Source of the DNA: Luteimonas rhizosphaericola
Lineage (GTDB): Bacteria > Pseudomonadota > Gammaproteobacteria > Xanthomonadales > Xanthomonadaceae
Reading direction: 5' to 3'
DNA length: 64,000 bases
Assembly: GCF_029888045.1 (NCBI RefSeq)
Contig: NZ_JARXRN010000025.1
Coordinates: 216,368-280,367 of the forward strand
The translations under genes were made by a program, and so were the position numbers. Below are positions 60,302 to 64,000 of the stretch, piece after piece. The notes below the pieces were generated by a model, which searched no databases, had not been told where the DNA came from, and was given only the letters and a program-made list of their open reading frames with translations. Positions within the stretch are counted from its first letter, which is position 1; each line of letters starts with the position of its first letter.

Positions 60302-62020
60302 TCAGCGCCGCGCCTGCAGCAGCTCCCGCAGCTCGACCTTCTCCGCCTCGTCGAGGCCCGTTCCGAGCTTGGCCTGAAGTTCGTCGATGCGCTGCTGCAG
60401 GGTCTGCCGGTCGAGCTGGGCGATCGCGTCGTGGAATTCCTCGCGCCAGCTGGCCTGGTCGCCGGGCAGCGACTGGCTGGCGAGCTTCTGCAGCGCGGCG
60501 CCTTCCTCGCGGCCCTCGAAATGTTCCAGCAGGGCGCCGGTGGTGATCTCGGGGCGCACGCTGACGAGGGCGATCAGCTCGGTCAGCAGGTCGATGCCCG
60601 GCTGGCGCAGCGCGACGAAGCGGTACGGCGGCGGCAGGTCCAGCGCCAGCGAGGGCTGCTGCAGCAGCAGCGCGATCGCGCTGCGCACCAGGCTGCGCCT
60701 GGGCGGCGCGAGCGGCTGGCTGCCGTGGCGGCGGATCGGCGCCGACGCTTCGGCCACCGACGGGCGCGCGCCGACGCCGGTCAGTTCGGTCAGCCGCTGC
60801 TGCATCAGGTCGCCGAAGGCGCCATCGGGAATCTGCGCCAGCAACGGCTTCGCGCGTTCGGCCAGCCGCGCCTTGCCGTCGAGCGTGCCCAGCGAGATCC
60901 CGTCCGAGAGCGTGTCGAAGAAGTATTGCGACAGTGGGGTAGCGTCCCGCAGCCGCGCGTCGAATCCCGATGCGCCCTCGCTGCGCACGATGGTGTCGGG
61001 GTCCTCGCCCTCGGGCAGGAACAGGAAGAACGCCTGGCGCCCGTCGCGCATGCGCGGCAGCACCGACTCGAGCGCCTTCCACGCCGCGCTGCGCCCCGCG
61101 CGGTCGCCGTCGAAGCAGAAGTACACGTCCGGCGCGTTGCGGAACAGCAGCTCGGCGTGGTCGGGCGTGGTCGCAGTCCCCAGCGTGGCCACGGCCTGGG
61201 TCACGCCGTGCTCGAACAGCGCCACCACGTCCATGTAGCCCTCCACCACCACCAGCCGCGCGAGCGCCTGGTTCGCCTGGCGCGCCTGCCACAGGCCGTA
61301 CAGCTCGCGGCCCTTGTGGAACACCGCGGTCTCGGGCGAGTTGAGGTACTTCGGCGCCGCGTCCGGATCCAGCACCCGGCCGCCGAAGGCGATCACGCGG
61401 CCGCGGCGGTCGTGGATCGGGAACATCACCCGGTCGCGGAACTTGTCGTAGACATGGCCGCGGTCGTTCTTCGAGAACAGCCCGGCGCGCTCGAGCAGCT
61501 GCATCCGCCGCGGATCGGTGCCCAGCGCATCCTTGAGCGCGGAATAGCCGTCCGGCGCGTAGCCGATCGCGAACTGCGCGCGGATCGCCTCGCCCACGCC
61601 GCGGCGGTCGAGGTAGGCGCGTGCCTTGTCGCTCGCGGCGAGCTGGCGCTGGAAGAAGCCGGCGGCCGCATCGAGCGCCTTGAAGATGTCCTGGGTGTCG
61701 GGGTTGGCGTTGCGCTGGCGGGTGTCGCGCGGCACCTCCAGGCCGGCGGCGCGCGCCAGCTCGTCGACCGCATCGAGGAACTCGAGCCGGTCGTAGTTCA
61801 TCAGGAACGAGATCGCGGTGCCGTGGGCGCCGCAGCCGAAGCAGTGGTAGAACTGTTTGGTCGGCGAGACGGTGAATGACGGCGAGCGCTCGTCGTGGAA
61901 CGGGCAGCGCGCCGAGTATTCCTTGCCCTGGCGCTTGAGCGGCACGCGCGCGTGGATCACCTCGACGATGTCGGTGCGCGCCAGCAGCTCGTCGATGAAG
62001 GCGTCGGGGATGCGGGCCAT
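60302..62020 (-). CDS. dnaG: DNA primase
   Basis: A 572-residue primase that lays RNA primers for replication. The zinc-binding domain has Cys39, His42, Cys60 and Cys63 (CPFHDERSPS; CFGCGAHG). The RNA polymerase core has the basic motif FRDRVMFPIHD and GRVIAFGGR, and the TOPRIM site shows VVEGYMDVVAL and FDGDRAG (about 255-340). The C-terminal DnaB-interaction domain (from about 430) is shorter and more divergent, ending RELLQARR. GGAGGCG upstream of the ATG at 62020 is a good ribosome site. Confidence 0.96.
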   Translation of the reverse strand: MARIPDAFIDELLARTDIVEVIHARVPLKRQGKEYSARCPFHDERSPSFTVSPTKQFYHCFGCGAHGTAISFLMNYDRLEFLDAVDELARAAGLEVPRDTRQRNANPDTQDIFKALDAAAGFFQRQLAASDKARAYLDRRGVGEAIRAQFAIGYAPDGYSALKDALGTDPRRMQLLERAGLFSKNDRGHVYDKFRDRVMFPIHDRRGRVIAFGGRVLDPDAAPKYLNSPETAVFHKGRELYGLWQARQANQALARLVVVEGYMDVVALFEHGVTQAVATLGTATTPDHAELLFRNAPDVYFCFDGDRAGRSAAWKALESVLPRMRDGRQAFFLFLPEGEDPDTIVRSEGASGFDARLRDATPLSQYFFDTLSDGISLGTLDGKARLAERAKPLLAQIPDGAFGDLMQQRLTELTGVGARPSVAEASAPIRRHGSQPLAPPRRSLVRSAIALLLQQPSLALDLPPPYRFVALRQPGIDLLTELIALVSVRPEITTGALLEHFEGREEGAALQKLASQSLPGDQASWREEFHDAIAQLDRQTLQQRIDELQAKLGTGLDEAEKVELRELLQARR

Positions 62021-62183
62021 GGTCAGCGCCTCCGCATCACGGCGCGCGCGCGTGGGGTCGCCGCGCCGCCCGGGGCGGCGCCGCAGGGGCGGGCAGGTGC
62101 GTCAGCGGTCAGGGCCACGCCGCCATGATCGCATCCCGGCGCCTGTCGGGGCGCGCCGGTCGGGCGCCCGCCAGGCGTGCGCG

Positions 62184-63086
62184 TCAGTCGGCGGTGTCCG
62201 GGCGCGCGGCCGCCCGCGCGGCCGCGCGTTCCTCGCGCGCCCGCCGCGAGACCCGTTCGTCGATCAGCGCCGTGACCAGCGCCCCGGTGAAGAACACCAT
62301 CGCCGCGTAGTACATCCACACCAGCAGGATCACCAGGGTGCCCATCGAGCCGTAGGCGCTGCCGGGCGCGGCCCGGGCGATGTAAAGCCCGATCGCCCAG
62401 CGCCCGAGCACGAACAGCAGCGAGGTGATCACGCCGCCCAGCAGCGCCTGCTGCCAGCGCACGCGGCGGTCGGGCAGGTAGTGGTACATCAGCGCGAACG
62501 CCAGCGAGTAGATCCCCAGGGCCGCGAGGTTGCCCAGCACGGGCAGGGTGGGCGATCCGGCGAACACCACTTCCAGGGCCGTGGTCAGCGCCGCCGACAC
62601 CACCAGCAGGAAGCCCAGCGCCAGGACCACGCCGAAGGAGAACACGCGCTTGCGCAGCCAGGCCTGCAGCCCCAGGCGCCTGGCATCGGTATGGAACACC
62701 AGGTTGAGCGTGTTCTGCAGCCGCGCGAACACCGCGGTGGCGCCGACGAACAGCAGCAGCGTGCTCCACAGCCCGGCCAGCGATCCCACGTCGGGCTGTT
62801 CCTCGGCGTTGCGCAGCACGGTGGCCGCCACTTCCTGCGCGCCGCGGCCGGCGAGGGCGCCCAGCTGCTCCATCAGTTCGGCCTGCGCGGAGGGATACAG
62901 CGAGGCGGTCAGCCACAGCAGCAGCACCAGCAGCGGCGCGAGCGACAGCAGGGCGAAGAACGACAGCGACGCGGCCTGGGTGAGCAGGTCGATCTCGATG
63001 AAGCGCTGCACCAGCTGGGCCGGCAGCGTGCGCTGGAGGCGGTCCAGGCGCGCCTGGAGCGAGGGGGGCAGCATCATGGCCGGCAT
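62184..63086 (-). CDS. YihY/BrkB-family membrane protein
   Basis: A 300-residue inner-membrane protein with about six helices. Features seen: QAASLSFFALLSLAPLLVLL, WSTLLLFVGATAVFARLQNTLN and YGSMGTLVILLVWMYYAAMVFFTGALVT, which match the YihY/BrkB family (formerly ribonuclease BN). The RNase claim was shown to belong to another protein, and a transport role is only suspected. Starts at 63086, 63077 or 63074 are possible. It lies 164 bp upstream of dnaG on the same strand. Confidence 0.88.
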   Translation of the reverse strand: MPAMMLPPSLQARLDRLQRTLPAQLVQRFIEIDLLTQAASLSFFALLSLAPLLVLLLWLTASLYPSAQAELMEQLGALAGRGAQEVAATVLRNAEEQPDVGSLAGLWSTLLLFVGATAVFARLQNTLNLVFHTDARRLGLQAWLRKRVFSFGVVLALGFLLVVSAALTTALEVVFAGSPTLPVLGNLAALGIYSLAFALMYHYLPDRRVRWQQALLGGVITSLLFVLGRWAIGLYIARAAPGSAYGSMGTLVILLVWMYYAAMVFFTGALVTALIDERVSRRAREERAAARAAARPDTAD

Positions 63087-63203
63087 GATCGCGGCGACGG
63101 CGTAGCCGTGGCGTCATCGCGCCGTGGCGGTCGCGCGCCGACGAGAATCCCGGGGTGGCGGCGGGTACGCCGCTGCGCCATGACCTGGCGTGGCGTCAGG
63201 GCC

Positions 63204-63698
63204 TCAGGCGTCCTGCGCCAGCCGCTGCAGCGCCTCTCCGCTGACGCGCTGCACGGTCCAGCCGTCCATGCCGATCGCGCCCAGGCGACGGTAGAAGCCG
63301 ATCGCCGGCGCGTTCCAGTCCAGCACCGACCACTCGAAGCGCCCGCAGCCGCGCGCCACCGCGATCCGCGCCAGCGCCGCCATCAGCCGCCGGCCCACGC
63401 CCAGGCCGCGATGCTCCGGCTGCACGAACAGGTCCTCCAGGTACAGCCCGGGCCTGGCGAGGAAGGTCGAGTAGTTGTGGAAGAACAGCGCGAAGCCGGC
63501 GGCGGCGCCGCCGACCTCGGCGATCAGCACCTCGGCCGCGGGCCGCTCGCCGAACAGCGTCGCCTCCAGCGACGGGGCGTCGGCCCGGCACTGGTCTGCG
63601 AGCCGTTCGTACTCGGCCAGGGCGCGGATGAGGGCGAGGATCACGGGCACGTCGTCGCGACGCGCCGGTCGGATCGATACCCGGGTCTGCTGGGTCAT
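63204..63698 (-). CDS. GNAT-family N-acetyltransferase
   Basis: A 164-residue acetyltransferase. The start SIRPARRDDVPVILALIRAL, the motif-A acetyl-CoA loop VQPEHRGLGVGRRLM and the late NAPAIGFYRRLGA define the fold. FHNYSTFLARPGLYLEDLFV places it near diamine/polyamine acetyltransferases of the SSAT type. The acceptor is not certain. AGGAGTAG before the ATG at 63698 is a strong ribosome site. Confidence 0.88.
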   Translation of the reverse strand: MTQQTRVSIRPARRDDVPVILALIRALAEYERLADQCRADAPSLEATLFGERPAAEVLIAEVGGAAAGFALFFHNYSTFLARPGLYLEDLFVQPEHRGLGVGRRLMAALARIAVARGCGRFEWSVLDWNAPAIGFYRRLGAIGMDGWTVQRVSGEALQRLAQDA

Positions 63699-63825
63699 GA
63701 GCGGCTACTCCTGATGCGGGGCGCGCGCCTCGTCCCTGGATCGCCGCGGGGCGCGAGGCGGTGGGGCTCCCACTGTGCGGACACCCGCCGCGACGGCCGC
63801 GGCGCCCGGACCGGGGGAGGCGGGG

Positions 63826-64000
63826 TCAGCCCGCCAGCCGCTGCTTCACCAGCGCCGAGACCTGGCCCATGTCGGCCTGGCCCGCGAGCGCCGGCTTGAG
63901 CACGCCCATCAGCCTGCCCATGTCGGCCGGGCCGGTGGCCCCGGTCTGCGCAATGGCGGCGTCGATCGCGGCCCGGATCTCGGCCTCGCCCAGCTTGGCC
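63826..64000 (-). CDS. GatB/YqeY-domain protein, 3' part only
   Basis: The reading frame enters from the right edge and ends at 63826. The 57 visible C-terminal residues (AKLGEAEIRAAIDAAIAQTG, MGRLMGVLKPALAGQADMGQ, VSALVKQRLAG) match the tail of YqeY proteins, which share the tRNA-associated domain of amidotransferase subunit GatB. In related genomes yqeY stands near rpsU and dnaG, which fits the context. The start is outside the window. Confidence 0.88.
   Translation of the reverse strand, partial: AKLGEAEIRAAIDAAIAQTGATGPADMGRLMGVLKPALAGQADMGQVSALVKQRLAG

Overview
The window reads as chromosomal DNA of a very GC-rich gammaproteobacterium of the Lysobacteraceae/Xanthomonadaceae, in the Lysobacter-Luteimonas-Stenotrophomonas range. 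This is inferred from protein content and gene order (dut next to a long membrane-anchored algC; argS next to a SPOR protein; anmK-mepM-tyrS; gpmI-envC-ctpA; an aa3 oxidase operon with SURF1 and heme A genes). No marker gene fixes the genus. I see no rRNA, tRNA, CRISPR array, insertion sequence or prophage.

Layout. 0.4-10.7 kb: MHS-type transporter, YdfG-like SDR, small hypothetical, SPOR protein, argS and radC on the minus strand; then coaC, coaB, dut and algC on the plus strand. coaBC is split into two overlapping genes. 10.8-11.6 kb is gene-poor with an inverted pair of about 45 bp. 11.6-20 kb: Tat-type oxidoreductase, HI0933-type flavoprotein, pyrE facing a PhnA-type zinc protein across a perfect inverted repeat, xth, an AmpG-like permease and anmK. 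20-26.7 kb: mepM facing tyrS, MgtC and MAPEG proteins, an M28 peptidase lipoprotein and a secreted TVNGSI-repeat protein. 26.8-35.1 kb: gpmI-envC-ctpA, then crcB, DUF1820 and rhomboid, then a FadL-type porin. 35.1-37.5 kb is repeat-rich: a GGGTGC-type hexamer tract, a 151-bp tandem REP array and a 70-bp hairpin array running into the putA stop codon. 37.5-41.7 kb: putA and an upstream PAS-AraC regulator. 42-50.3 kb: cytochrome c oxidase and its assembly genes. 50.3-51.9 kb: a probable nuclease toxin/immunity pair. 52.1-55.4 kb: ATP-grasp/alpha-E fusion plus transglutaminase-like protein. 55.6-57.7 kb: small stress-type proteins (DUF2200, DUF1993, DUF4287, GFA). 57.9-64 kb: S9 peptidase, dnaG, YihY, GNAT and a truncated YqeY.

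How the genes work together. Most of the window is core housekeeping: nucleotide and CoA precursors (pyrE, dut, coaC, coaB), peptidoglycan remodelling and recycling (mepM, envC, anmK, AmpG-like, SPOR), translation and replication (argS, tyrS, dnaG), proline catabolism feeding electrons to respiration (putA), and terminal respiration with its copper and heme delivery factors (ctaC-D-G-E, SURF1, SCO-like, ctaA, ctaB). The least ordinary parts are the toxin/immunity pair, the split and Cys-less coaC/coaB, the layered repeat region at the putA 3' end, and several genes whose -10 box lies exactly 6 nt before the start codon, suggesting leaderless mRNAs.
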